Position numbers and translations under genes: made by a program. Positions 43,534-55,202 of a stretch of DNA of 64,000 nucleotides are shown one piece after another. The stretch's first letter is position 1, and each line of letters opens with the position of its first letter. The notes beneath the pieces were generated by a model that worked only from the letters and a program-made list of their open reading frames with translations, was not told the DNA's origin and did not search any database. Source of the DNA: Coix lacryma-jobi var. lacryma-jobi (Eukaryota; Streptophyta; Magnoliopsida; Poales; Poaceae); the NCBI GenBank assembly GCA_009763385.1, contig CM019831.1:87021845-87085844 (forward strand). Reading direction: 5' to 3'.

Positions 43534-44910
43534 GGACTACGCTATTTGGAGCGCTGCGCTCTAAATAATTATGAACTCCTGACACCAATACGTAGACATT
43601 TAAAACGCGTAACCATAAAAGTCTATTGTATCACTCTATGCTTTTTCTCCCGCAACCGTACAAGTATGATGCACCACTCTCTCCCAATCTGCGAGACCGT
43701 AAAAGGCACGAGACTGGACTCTGACAACGCATCATCATCTGACAGCAATATGTAGCGTGTCAGAAATTTCTCAACATTAATGGGACCGTAAACTTTACTA
43801 CCGTAAGGTAATTTTTTTATACCGCAAGGCTTCCCTGTCATAACCGTAAAAGTGCTGTAGCAAAGATAGAGAGCCCGTAAGGTAATTTTTTTATACCGCA
43901 AGGCTTCCTGGCCTGTCGTAACCGTAAAAGTGCTGCAGCAAAGATAGAGAGCATGTTTCCTGAACCGTAGCAGTGTCGTCTGAGACCATAATTTATTTAT
44001 AATTTATTCTTTTTAATACCACTTGAAAGTAAATATTTGTTTCTAAATTCTACCCGTAAAAGCTAATAATTTTAGGTTCATTTTAAATTGTAGTAAACCA
44101 GGACAAGTAGTACTCCCTCCGTCCCAAATTATAAGTCATTCCAAGAATCTTGGAGAGAGTCAAAGTTTTTCAATTTTGACCAAAATTTTAGAGAGAAATA
44201 CAAAGATTTATGATATCAAATATGTATATTATGAAAATATAACCAATAAAAAATCTAATTGTATTTAGTTAGTATCATAAATATTATTATCTTATTATAT
44301 AAATTTGGTCAAAGTTGAAAAACTTTGACTCTCCAAGATTCTTGCAATGACTTATAATTTGGGACGGAGGGAGTACTAATTTAGGAGTATTCTCCGAACC
44401 ATGAAGTTTTCAGTAGCAAATCCAGTTAGCAGTATTCTGCGAACCATGAATTTTTAGTAGTAAATCCAGTTAGCAGTATTCTGCAAACCATGAATTTTTA
44501 GTAATAAATCAAGTAGCACTGACATTCTTGTCAAAAAAAAGTAGCACTGTCATAAAAATATGGACAAAAAAAACAAGAAAATATTCGAGAATATGAATAT
44601 AGTTCTTATCAAACATGTACAAAGAAAAATTCATCCAATCCACATCAGAACGTATAAAATATTTATCGAATCCAAATCAGAAGCAATAGTAGATGCTTCT
44701 CTATTAACAAAAGAAAAAAATATTGCATCACGACGAGAGAGATGTTTCTGGGTGCCGCCACTGCCCATATACGTCCTGATCTGGATCTGAGTGACGCCAT
44801 GGTTGAGGCCACCTGCTTCCTGGAAACAGAGGCGGTGTGTGTGCGTGGGCCGAAGGAGGCAGGGGGGCGGAAGGGGTGGGAAGGAGTAAAGAGGCACAAG
44901 ACCCGATTAG
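43534..44910. mobile_element. TIR element d (related to element b), right end not found
   Basis: Starts GGACTACGCTATTTGGAGCG, clearly related to the start of element b. Motif ACCRTAAAAG recurs at about 43611, 43646, 43690, 43787, 43856, 43919 and 44051. A Stowaway-like MITE interrupts it at 44113-44373. The right end is not visible and was probably cut by the Copia sequence at 44911. Confidence 0.45.
44113..44373. mobile_element. Stowaway-like MITE (Tc1/Mariner)
   Basis: 261 bp with CTCCCTCCGTCCCAAATTAT at the left and its inverted match at the right. TA flanks both ends (44111-44112, 44374-44375), the Mariner target. No coding capacity. Confidence 0.9.
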
Positions 44911-44923
44911 TCTCTTGATACCA
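44911..44923 (-). other. Copia primer-binding site
   Basis: TGGTATCAAGAGA on the minus strand, directly after the LTR end at 44924. It gives minus orientation with an internal region to the left. The internal sequence to the left is short and soon becomes unrecognisable. Confidence 0.65.
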
Positions 44924-45076
44924 TGATGGCAGAATGCCAAACCAGTTTGGATTACTTGATTGTGATAACAAACAGAGTTACATATTTATAGGGATTACAG
45001 GGGCAGCCCAAAGGGCCAGCCGGCTAGCCAGCCTGGAGGAGGTGGCACATTTACATATGAACTAGATATTCTAACA
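44924..45076 (-). mobile_element. Short Copia LTR (153 bp)
   Basis: On the minus strand it starts TGTTAGAATATC and ends CTGCCATCA, with a TATA box (TATAAATATG) at 44981-44990. Directly to its right is Copia protease coding sequence in the same orientation; directly to its left is a primer site. So it lies between the end of one partial element and the start of another. Confidence 0.7.
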
Positions 45077-45415
45077 CTCGTTGCCCGATCCTTGATAAGA
45101 AAGAAATTTGGATGAAATTTGAGATAGACATCATTATCATATGTTAATCTGTGAACGGAAGCAAGGCTTTTATGAGCACTAGGAACATGGAAAATATTTT
45201 GAAGCTTCAAAGTTTTTGTTGGGGTATGAAAAACTGTGTGACCTACACTACTAATCTTCATACCTGTGCCATTGGCTGTGTGAACTTGTTCACATCCATT
45301 GTACTTGTCCCGGACAGTTAGCTTCTTGAGCTCGCCGGTGATGTGATCGGTGGCACCACTGTCTGCATACCAGTTGGTGTCCACTCCATAAGCTGTCGGC
45401 CGGGTTCCCCTCCCA
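45077..45415 (-). pseudogene. Copia protease fragment
   Basis: Contains WYADSGATDHIT, with the aspartic protease Asp-Ser-Gly, followed by the conserved region up to FFLIKDRAT. It ends directly at the LTR, so integrase, reverse transcriptase and RNase H are deleted. Upstream it meets a plus-strand gag fragment head to head near 45415. Confidence 0.8.
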
Positions 45416-45417
45416 TC

Positions 45418-46414
45418 GTCCTGGTCATCGTCAAGGACTCCGGCGCCAGCGGCGGATGGCCCATGCTCACCAAGACGAACTTCAACGAGAGGTCGATGGT
45501 GATGAAGGTCAAGCTGCAAGCACGACACATGTGGGACGAGGTATGGTACGACGACGTCGACTTCACCGAGGATCAACGGGCAATGGAGGCCATCCTTGTA
45601 GTTGTCCCGGCGGAGATGCAGTACATCCTCACGGACAAGGAGACCGCCAAGGACGCCTGGGACGCTATCGCTGCAACACGCATCGGCAGCGACCACGCTT
45701 GGCGATCCACGCTGCAGAGGCTGGGTAAAGAGTGGGAGGACCTGGCCTTCAGGCCCGGTGAGGACATCGACGATTTCGCCCTTCGCCTCTCCACCTTGCA
45801 GCAGCAGGTGGTGCGGTACGGCTACACCAAGATCGATGAGGAGGAAGCTGTCGAAAAGTTCCTTCGCTCTGTCCCTGAGAAGGAAGTACAAGCAGGTCGC
45901 GTGTCGATCGAGATCCTGCTGGAGTTCACCGCACTGACGATCGAGTACAGTGACAACGATCATGCCGACGACATCGACACGAGCAAGAGCACCAGCGGGA
46001 TGCTATTCTTTCTCGATAAGTGTCTGGTCAGCTGGTAGTTGGTCAAGCAGCAGGTGGTGGCATTGTCCAGCTTTGAGGCAGAGTACATCGCAACCACTAT
46101 CGCTTCGACTCAGGCTATCTGACTTGCTCGGCTGCTGGGCGATCTCATTGGCAGAGTCGCAGAAGCAGTGGAGCTGGGGGGGGACAGCAAGTCCGCTTTG
46201 GCTCTGGCAAAGAACCCCGTCTTTCATGAGCGCAATAGGCATATCTGGGTCAAGTACCACTTCATAAGGAGCTGCTTGGATGGGCCAACTACATCAATAC
46301 CCAGGACCAGCTCGCTGACTTTCTCACCAAGTCCCTTGGGTGGATCAAGTTTCAGGAGCTTCACACTAGGATTGGGATGGTTTTAATTCCCCAGAAGGCA
46401 CCGCACAAGACTTA
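45418..46414 (+). pseudogene. Copia gag fused to RNase H by an internal deletion
   Basis: The frame starts within VIVKDSGASGG and WPMLTKTNF, the usual Copia gag N-terminus. A UBN2-type Gag runs to about 45920 (MWDEVWYDD, KDAWDAIAATRIG, FALRLSTLQQQV). It then passes in frame into RNase H (STSGMLFFL, then SSFEAEYIATT, then WIKFQELHTRIG), with a stop at 46036-46038 and at least one more near 46120. Protease, integrase and reverse transcriptase are missing. Confidence 0.75.
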
Positions 46415-47149
46415 GGTGGAGAATGACATCAATAAGCCTTATGGGTGGGTTATTACTATGTATTAGTTGCTATAGTACATGTGCTTACACTGTTGATGGT
46501 ACCACTGTAGATGCTAAGTAGATGCTTATTACTATGTATTAGTTGCTATAGTACATGTTGCACTATACTGTTGATGGTGCGCAGGTTGTGCTCAGCCTAC
46601 GCGGGCTCAATCTGGGAAGGGCAGGGCACGACTCCCGCGCGGGAGAGACACCGTGTGCGCACATGAGTGATGCTCGGGCATGTGAGGATAGCGGAAGAGA
46701 AGGAGGAGCTAGGAAGGGGGCTCGCATCAGCCACGCATGCGCGAGCGATGGAGACATGGGTGTGGGGGCACAACAAAGCCGTGTGCGCGCGAGGGAGAAG
46801 CGGGTGTATGGGACCAGAGAGGGGGGAAGGAGTCAGCGCGGGCAGGAGATGGCCGCGCTCGAGCAATGCATGGGGCTAGGGAGGGGGGAGAAGTCAGGAG
46901 ATGGCTGTGCGCGAACAACGCGAGGGAGGTGGGGGTGGCGGAAGAAGTTCACGCAGGAGATGGCCGCGGGCGAGCAGCGTGTGCAGGAGATGGCCACGCG
47001 GAGAGGAGAGGGAGAGAGGAGGCGGTCGCGTGGCTGAGAAGCAGCAGCACAAGGAGAGGACTGCTTGGTGCGGGCAGGAGGCCACATGCGCAGATAGAGG
47101 AAGAAGGGGCTAGGGCAGTGGCCAGGAAGGAACCTGGGTTTCTGGTACC

Positions 47150-47152
<3 letters not shown>
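46415..47152. other. Copia tail and GC-rich sequence without recognised gene
   Basis: Bases 46415-46560 contain a 32 bp direct repeat (ATTACTATGTATTAGTTGCT..., near 46450 and 46527). Bases 46560-47150 are G-rich with overlapping frames in many phases, none convincing. Confidence 0.45.

Positions 47153-47196
<44 letters not shown>
47153..47196. repeat. (TA)n microsatellite
   Basis: A 44 bp TA run at the left of element e. Confidence 0.85.
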
Positions 47197-47199
<3 letters not shown>

Positions 47200-49771
47200 T
47201 ATATTGGGAGCTCAGGGCTTCCAATAGTTATAGGAAGCCCCAACCTGTAACACCCGGTTTTCCGAGGAATACCATGTGCCATCTATATGTGTGCCCAGGA
47301 AGTCCACAAGACATATAGCAACAAATATAAAATTTTTCCAAAGACAATGCTTTTATTACATATCGAACATAGTACAACAAAGCTTACATCTAAAACAAAG
47401 CAGAGCGGAAACTACTCTTCGGGACTCCAACTCCACAGGGACGGTTGACTGGGGGTACACTTGCCTAGAACTCTTGGAACATCTTCTGTAATTCTTCACT
47501 GGAATCCACCATCTGGTACCCATCTGAGATTTTCGTGAACCAACGACAAGCGTCAGCTCACCATGCTCAGCAAGTACAACTACGGGGATGCAAGGCTCAA
47601 GAGGTTTGACTCGGTTGACTGCGGTCAGCATTTTAAGTTGATCATATTTTATATTCACCTTATATTACTAGATGTATGAACCCTGTTGTCCCATGGTAAG
47701 TGATAATCATTATGTTAAAAATAGGTAACCAACCAACCACCAACATACCCCACCATGGAGTGCTTAAAAAGGATCCGAGCCGCTCATATCCGTGAGCACG
47801 GTTGATATATCAGGTTTACACTCTGCAGAGGTTGTACACTTTCACCTTAGGCCGTGATTCCCATATGCCGGGGTTTGCAAGTCCCACGTTACCTCCTCTA
47901 TGGAAGTACGGCAGGGTTTCACTATGTAGCCTTTCACTAGCTACCCTAACAAGTAGTAGCCGCAAGGTTTCAGCATCTAGGCGAATGGAGGCCCCCTTCA
48001 AGATGGCACACCTGACAGCCGACCAGTACACATCTTGACATGCAAGGAAGCCATTCTAAAGCCTAGGCCCCCCTCTAGCGCCTTTCGGTAACTGCTACAA
48101 GCTAGAGAAAGTCTAGTTATACGACTAAGATCAGAGCCATATGATTCCCAAGGCTGCACGGGATCTCTCAGGTGGCCGCTTTAAAAGATAGTCCCTGGGG
48201 TGGGTCACTGAGCGAACAACATGCTCCAGTGCCCTAATGTGGTTAAAAAGCCTCTTTTAACGTTGTTCCATAATCATTAATCAATATTAAATATTTAGCA
48301 ATTAATAGCGTAGAGCATTACTATACATATTATGCAAAACCCTTCCATAGGTACAAGGTAATACATCAAGTGAAACTAGGTTTGTCCTATTGTTCATCAA
48401 GTTATGACACATGCATAATGAATATTTAGTCTTGCAGTTAATAGGTAACAAGGAAACCGTAGGTTATACTTGTCTTCCAATAACTTGTGTTGATGGTCTC
48501 GCTTCTTCAGAGATCTTCTCGATAACCTTGAACAGCTTGAACTCTAAACGGGGTCAAAGGCACCACACAAACATCCATTCCAATCATCACATGCAAATAA
48601 AATATACTTCTATTAGAACAGTACACCAAGCATCAAAAACAGGTAGAGAAACATATATAAAACTATTCTACTCGTCGATACGATCACATGAACGTAAAGA
48701 TCACTCTAATCGGACTAAAAACGAGAAAGTTATAAAGAAAACAAGTTTCAGGGGCTCTTTTCTAAATAAAAACATTTTCCTGAGGGCTAGCTCGCGAAAA
48801 CCGAGGACCTAAACGCGATTAACTGTAGTCTAGAGGGGCTAGCAAGCGAAAACGGGCGCTCTGGACTGCGGGCACTAAAACCGAAGACTCCAGGGGCTAA
48901 ACCGAAAGAAAACAGGACCTAAAACTAAATACTTTGAACTACGCTTGGACTGCGGGTTTATTTTCAAAAAGGTCAGGGGGTTTTCTGCAAAGCGAGCGGC
49001 GGCTGCCGCACTGGCGCCGACACGACGCCACGCGACGCGATACGGTTGGCTCGGTCCACCACCTGGCCGGTGGACCGCGGGCTGGCTTGGGTCCATGGGT
49101 CCGTATACCCGGTGTATACCCCTTCGGGGATTGGGATCTAATCCTGGCCGTCCACGCCGATCGGACGGCGCGGGGAGGCTCGGCTAGCGCTAGCGGCGGC
49201 GGGAGCGGCGGTGCCGCCACCAAAGCACGGCGGCGCGCCATGGCCGCGGCACTGGAGCACGGCGGAGGGTGCTCCTGACCTAGGCTGACTACGCGAACAC
49301 CACCAGGAGGTAGCGGAGGGGATGGCGAGCACGATGGTGGGCTTGGTTATGGCAGAGGCCTTACCGCGGCGAGGTCGACGGCCGTGAGATCTGCAAAGGG
49401 GAAAACGCTCGGGTTTGCGCCAAAGGAGAAAAGGGGAAGCTCGGGGGTGCTTGGGGTGGCCGCGGCATCACCTGGGAAGAGCTCGACAACGGCTAGGGCG
49501 GCCGGTGGGGCTTCGCAGGTGGCGGCAAAGCAGGCGGGTGCGAACGAGGTGCGAGGGAGAGAGCTCGGGACCTTGTTCCGGCTTTTATAGGGCTCGGACG
49601 GGGCGGCGAAGGGGCACGGGTGCGCCACTGAAGCCGAACGGCGGCGTAGTGGCCATTAAGGCCACTACTGGCGGTTACAAGGAGAGGGAGAGACGGCGGC
49701 GGCGCGCACTGCAGGTGGCCGGAGGTAGGGGAAGGGTTGGGTCGCTGGCGTGCGGGCCTGGGGTAGCAGGG

Positions 49772-50185
49772 TGTTATGTTCGCTGGTACTACCCCCGCGT
49801 AGGTTGTAGCTGTGGAACGTGGAAGGCCGGGGCTTAGGCAGGCGGCGGTGGCGAGGCTGCGACGCCGTCCTTGCGTCTGGCGTCGGAACAGAGAATACGC
49901 GAGCGGGAGAGATTGATCTCAATCTCCGGCTGACCCTTTTATTGATCTCACTGTTTGGGCTATATAGCCAATCGACGTAACAGACTGCATGTCTAACAAA
50001 TGACTAACAACCATCTAACAAACTAATAATGAATCTCTAACAAACTGATAAGCTAAACCTCCTGGGCCTAGAAATGAGGACGTCTCGTCCTGGCGTGGTC
50101 ACCACGAGCGCCGATCTTCCCGCACCCGCTTGCTCCTCAACCATGGTTGCGCCTCTTCCTCTGATACACTTGGCCCACCATAACA
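49772..50185 (-). mobile_element. Reina 3' LTR
   Basis: 414 bp; minus strand TGTTATGGTGGGCC to GCGAACATAACA. It contains the last codons and stop of the polyprotein (to 50137). A palindromic TATA region GGCTATATAGCC lies at about 49958-49969. Confidence 0.92.
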
Positions 50186-53100
50186 TCTCTCCCTCCCTCG
50201 ACAAACAGCTCGTCCTCGAGCTGAAAATCGGGGTGGCGTTGATTGAACTCGTCGAGGGGCTCCCAAGTTGCTTCCTCGGCCGACATACCTGCCCACTGAA
50301 TGAGAATGTACCAGACACCGCGGCGAAGCTGGGCGCGCAGTGCACGGTCCGGGACGTCGAGGGCTTTGCCATGCTGGAGTGGAGGCAGAGCAGGGACGTC
50401 CGCAGGCGGTGTGCCCTGGAACGGCTTGAGGACCCCCACATGAAAAACATTGTGAATGCGGGCGTGCTCTGGAAGCTGCAGGCGGTAGGCGACGTCGCCC
50501 ACGCGCTCCAGCACCTGGAACGGTCCGGCGTAGCGCGGGCTCAGCTTGCCACGCCGTCCTAGAATCAGCGACTGAGCCGGGCGGTGGAGCAGCCGAAGGA
50601 GGACCCAATCGCCCACCGCGAACTCGACGGCCCGGTGATGGGCATCGTAGTAGCGCTTGGCGTACTGCTGAGCTTGGAGGAGGCGTTCACGAACGTCGGC
50701 GATGAAGTCGTCGCGGTCACGCAGCATTCCGTCGACGGTTGCAGTTCGCGCCGTGGTCGGCTCATAAGGCAGGAGCGCTGGTGGAGGCCGCCCGTAGACC
50801 ACCTGGAAGGGCGTGGCGCGAAGTGCGGAGTGGTACGCCGTGTTATAACAGTACTCGGCCCAGGGGAGCCAGTCCAGCCATGCTCGCGGACGATCGCCGG
50901 TGATGCACCGCAGGTACATTGCTATGGTCTTGTTCACGGCCTCCGACTGGCCGTCGGTCTGTGGATGGAAGGCGGAGCTCATACGCAGCTGAACGCCCGC
51001 CACCTTGAAGAGATCACGCCAGACGTGCCCGGTGAAGACGGGGTCACGGTCACTGACGATGGAGACCGGGAACCCGTGGAGGCGCACGACGTCGTTGAAG
51101 AACGCGCGCGCCACCGAAGACGCCGTGTACGGGTGCCCCAAGGCAATGAAATGCGCGTACTTCGAAAAGCGGTCCACCACCGTGAGGATGACGCTCTTGC
51201 CGTTCACCTTGGGGAGGCCTTCAACAAAATCCATCGATATGTCTGACCAAACCTGGGTCGGTATGTCGAGGGGCTGGAGCAGTCCAGCAGGGTGCAGTGC
51301 CTCCGTCTTGTTCCGCTGGCAGGTGGAACATGAGCGCACGAAGTCACGGACTACGGCGCGGTCGTGGTCGATGACGAAGTCGCGGCGGAGGCGTTGAAGC
51401 GTCTTCTGTACTCCTTCATGCCCGGCGGTGTGGGCGAGTTGCAGCACCACCGGGAGCGCACGCGAGGAGGCTGGAACGTAGACGCGCGCGCCCCGGAGGA
51501 TGAGCCCGTCCTGCACGTGCCACGGTGCGCCACGCTTGGTGACGATATTGTCCCGGAGCTGGCGCAGCTGGGCGTCGTGGTCCAGCTCGTCGCGGAGGTC
51601 GGTGTAGAGGCTGAACGTTGGCGATGAGAGCACAGCGATGTGCGTCGGGGTGGCGGTGGGCTCCCGCCGCGAGAGAGCGTCGGCGACGGTGTTGAGGCGG
51701 CCTGGTCTGTATTCAACTGTGAAATCAAAACCGATTAACTTACTCACCCACTGATGCTGTGGCAGCGTGGATAGGCGCTGATCGAGCATATATTTCAATG
51801 CGTAATGATCGGTCCGCACTGCGAACCGGCGGCCCCAGAGGTATGGCCGCCAGTGGCGCACCGCCTGCACGAGCCCGATGAGTTCGCGCTCATATGCCGC
51901 TGCCTTCAAGTGTCGAGCGGCGAAGGGCTTGCTGTAGAACGCGAGGGGCCCGGCGCCTTGATGCAAGACGGCGCCAAACCCCGTGCCCGAGGCATCACAG
52001 TCGACGACGAAGTCCCGGGTGAAATCCGGTAAGTGCAGTACCGGGGCCGTGGATAGCGCCGCCTTGAGCGCTGAGAAGGCCGCCTCCGCGTCATCCGTCC
52101 ATGTGAACCCCTCCTTGCGCAGCAGGTTGGTGAGGGGCGCAGCTACGACGCCGAAGTCCTTGATGAAGCGCCGGTAATATCCCGCGAGGCCGAGGAAGCC
52201 CCGCAGTCCCCGGGCCGACGCTGGGTGCGGCCATGCCACCACGGCGGCCACCTTGTCCCCGTCCATGGCCACGCCGGACGCCGATATGATGTGGCCCAAA
52301 TACGCCACCGAGGAGGTGGCGAACGCGCATTTCGAGCGCTTGATCCGAAGCTGGTGTTCCCGGAGGACGGTGAAGACAGCGCGCAGGTGTTGGAGGTGCT
52401 CGGTCTAGCTGTTGCTGTAGATTAGGATGTCGTCAAAAAATACGAGCACGCACTTACGCAGGAATCGGTGTAGCACGGCGTTCATCAGCCCTTGGAACGT
52501 CGCCGGCACATTTGTGAGTCCGAAGGGCATCACGAGGAACTCGAAGTGCCCGTGATGCGTGCGGAAGGCCGTCTTCTCGACGTCCGCTGGATGCACCCGG
52601 ACTTGATGATAGCCGGCGCGCAAATCCAACTTGGTGAAGAAACGCGCACCATGGAGTTCGTCAATGAGCTCTTCAACAACGGGTATCGGGAATTTATCCT
52701 TCACGGTGCGCTCGTTCAACGTCCGATAATCGACGCAGAAGCGCCATGTCGCGTCGGCCTTCTTGACCAACAGCACCGGCGCGGAGAAGGGCGACGTACT
52801 TGGCCGAATAATCCCCTGCTCAAGCATGGTGGCGCACTGGGCCTCCAGTTCATCCTTTTGCAACTGGGGGTACCGGTACGGCCGCACAGCCACGGGCGCG
52901 GTGTTGGGAAGGAGGTGGATACGGTGATCGCACGCCCGGGCTGGCGGCAACCCCGTGGGCGCGGCGAAGATGTCGTCGAAGGAGTCGAGGAGCCGGTCGA
53001 GGAGGGTAGGTTCCGCGCCGCGCACAGCATGCAGGCGGCCTGTCGGCGGGATGTCGGTGCGGGTGGAGCCGATGCCCTTCCACAGGACACGCTTGCCTTG

Positions 53101-54765
53101 GTGCCAAAACGCCATGCACAGATCGTCGAAGTCCCACAAGATCGGCCCCAGCGTGCGGAGGTACTTGACACCGAGGACCATGTCATAGCTGTCGAGTGGG
53201 ATGGCGTAGCAGTCCACGGCGAAGTACTCCTCGCCGATGCGGATGGCGACGTCGCGAGCCAGGCCGCGACATGCCACGCGGTCACCATTCGCCACCACCA
53301 CGTGGGCGCCCTTGCTGTCATGGAAGGAGAGGCCGATGCGGCGCGCCGCCTCACCACTGACGAAGTTGTGAGTGGACCCCGAGTCGATGAGGGCGGTGAT
53401 CTCGTGGTTGCCGATGTTGACCCGGACCTGCATCGTGTCCTCGGTCCGGATGCCGGTGATCGCCTGCAGAGAAATTAGGGGTGGCAAGTCCTCGGGTACC
53501 GGCGCGCCCTGGGACTCCTCCTCCGGGAGCGGTGGGTCGGCCTCGTCGAAATCGGTGACCTCCAGGTAGAAGAGGCGCTGACACCGGTGGCCACGTGTAT
53601 ACGGCTCATCGCAGTTGTAGCACCAGCCCTTCTGGCGACGATCGGCCATCTCGGCCGGGGTGAGCTTCCTGAATGGCCGGGCCATCTGAGGAGGCGCCGA
53701 GGGAAGAGCGAGCTGTTGGCCCACTGGCGCGGGCGCGGCTGGGGGCGCGGGCAGGGCCAGGGGCGTCTGGTGCTGTGGTAGACGCGGGGCCCGCGAAGGC
53801 AGGGGCACCACAATGGCGGCGTTGCGGCGCTCGTAGGCGCGGGCGAGCCCCATGGCACGCTGCAGTTCCACCGGTCCTTGCAGCTCGACGTCGGTGCGGA
53901 TCGGATCGGGCAGACCGCCCGTGAAGAGTTGCACCTGCTGTGTGGGGGCTAAGGGCCCCGCATGGGTGAGGCGCACCAGGAAGGCCTCAATGTAGGCGGT
54001 GACCGTGCCCGGAAACTGCAGCCGCGCTAAATCCGCGAGGTGATTGGTGGCTAGCGGCGGACCGAAGCGTTGCTTGCAGAGGCCGACGAAGAGTGACCAG
54101 GAGATGTTGGCCACCCCACCGGCGTCGCGCTCCAGCAGGTAGTACCACTCCTGGGCCACCCCATTCATGTGGAAAGACGCAAGCCAGACCTTGTCGCCAT
54201 CGGGGGTGCGCTGCGCCCGGAAGTAATGCTCACACTTGTTGAGCCACCCAAGAGGGTCATCCTTGCCGTCATAGGTTGGGAAGGTGAGCTTCTGGAAACG
54301 AGGAACGCCCAGGCCATCAGGGTGGCCTTCATATGGTTGGGGAGGCATGTTGAAGGTGGGTAACGGGGATGGGGAGTGTGGGAAGGGGATGCAGGTGATG
54401 GGCAGTGGAACGGTGGGGTTCACAGGGCCGCCAGCTGCCTCCGAGTGAACCACGACGGACGAGGCCGGTGGTGTTGCCGGCAGACCACCAAACCCCGGCA
54501 TGCCGTAGGGGCTGCTGACGGAGGTGTTGGATGGAGAGGAAGACGCGCGCCCTTCCATGGCAGAAAGGCGAGTCGCCATTTGGCCCATTTGGCGCTGGAG
54601 GCCATAGATGGCCGTGGTGAGGGTGTCGAGGGGGGTGGAATTGGCGGCGGAGTGTGGTGGTTGGGAGGTAGGGATGGTGGTAGGGGCGACGGTGGAAACG
54701 GGCAGGGTGGCGGAGAGAACCGGCGTACCGGAGACCGGAACGCTGGAGGTGGAAACACCAGACAT
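50137..54765 (-). CDS. Reina Gag-Pol polyprotein with one in-frame stop
   Basis: 1543 codons from ATG 54765 to the stop at 50137; the frame is also open upstream to an ATG at 54939 inside the LTR. Order: Gag capsid ([20 protein letters not shown]), zinc knuckle ([14 protein letters not shown]), protease ([13 protein letters not shown]), reverse transcriptase ([24 protein letters not shown]), RNase H ([19 protein letters not shown]), integrase with zinc domain (CSTCQRNK) and catalytic core ([32 protein letters not shown]), then a chromodomain ([20 protein letters not shown]). The chromodomain would guide integration to marked chromatin. A TAG at 52405-52407 falls just after the reverse transcriptase active site; all else is open. 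Readthrough is possible but unproven. Confidence 0.92.
50186..50199 (-). other. Reina polypurine tract
   Basis: GAGGGAGGGAGAGA on the minus strand, immediately before the 3' LTR. It primes plus-strand DNA synthesis. Confidence 0.8.
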
Positions 54766-54770
54766 CGTGC

Positions 54771-54785
54771 CTGACGTCGATACCA
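54771..54785 (-). other. Reina primer-binding site
   Basis: TGGTATCGACGTCAG on the minus strand, three bases after the LTR end. Only the first seven bases match the usual Met-tRNA site, so the tRNA is uncertain. It lies within the open frame that begins in the LTR. Confidence 0.65.
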
Positions 54786-54788
54786 GGT

Positions 54789-55202
54789 TGTTATGTTCGC
54801 TGGTACTACCCCCGCGTAGGTTGTAGCTGTGGAACGTGGAAGGCCGGGGCTTAGGCAGGCGGCGGTGGCGAGGCTGCGACGCCGTCCTTGCGTCCGGCGT
54901 CGGAACAGAGAATACGCGAGCGGGAGAGATTGATCTCAATCTCCAGCTGACCCTTTTATTGATCTCACTGTTTGGGCTATATAGCCAATCGACGTAACAG
55001 ACTGCATGTCTAACAATTGACTAACAACCATCTAACAAACTAATAATGAATCTCTAACAAACTGATAAGCTAAACCTCCTGGGCCTAGAAATGAGGACGT
55101 CTCGTCCTGGCGTGGTCACCACGAGCGCCGATCTTCCCGCACCCGCTTGCTCCTCAGCCATGGTTGCGCCTCTTCCTCTGATACACTTGGCCCACCATAA
55201 CA
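54789..55202 (-). mobile_element. Reina 5' LTR
   Basis: 414 bp, same termini as the 3' LTR. The TATA region is at about 54977-54986. An ATG at 54939, about 40 bp downstream of the TATA, opens a frame that runs through the primer site into gag. Confidence 0.9.

Larger units (their letters stand above)
49772..55202 (-). mobile_element. Nearly intact Reina-clade chromovirus (Ty3/Gypsy)
   Basis: 5431 bp with LTRs of 414 bp each (49772-50185 and 54789-55202) that differ at four sites by eye. Target duplication CAGGG is perfect (49767-49771 and 55203-55207). Primer site, polypurine tract and a single Gag-Pol frame ending in a chromodomain are all present. Size, short LTRs and a terminal chromodomain fit Reina. 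Only one nonsense codon (52405-52407) is evident. It is among the youngest insertions here. Confidence 0.92.

Noticed and set aside
46555..47318. Overlapping ORFs in purine-rich DNA before the TA run
   Set aside because: Frames extend through the TA repeat and have low-complexity Gly/Arg content; no support for a gene.
52492..53478. 328-codon plus-strand ORF
   Set aside because: Antisense shadow of the Reina protease and reverse transcriptase region.
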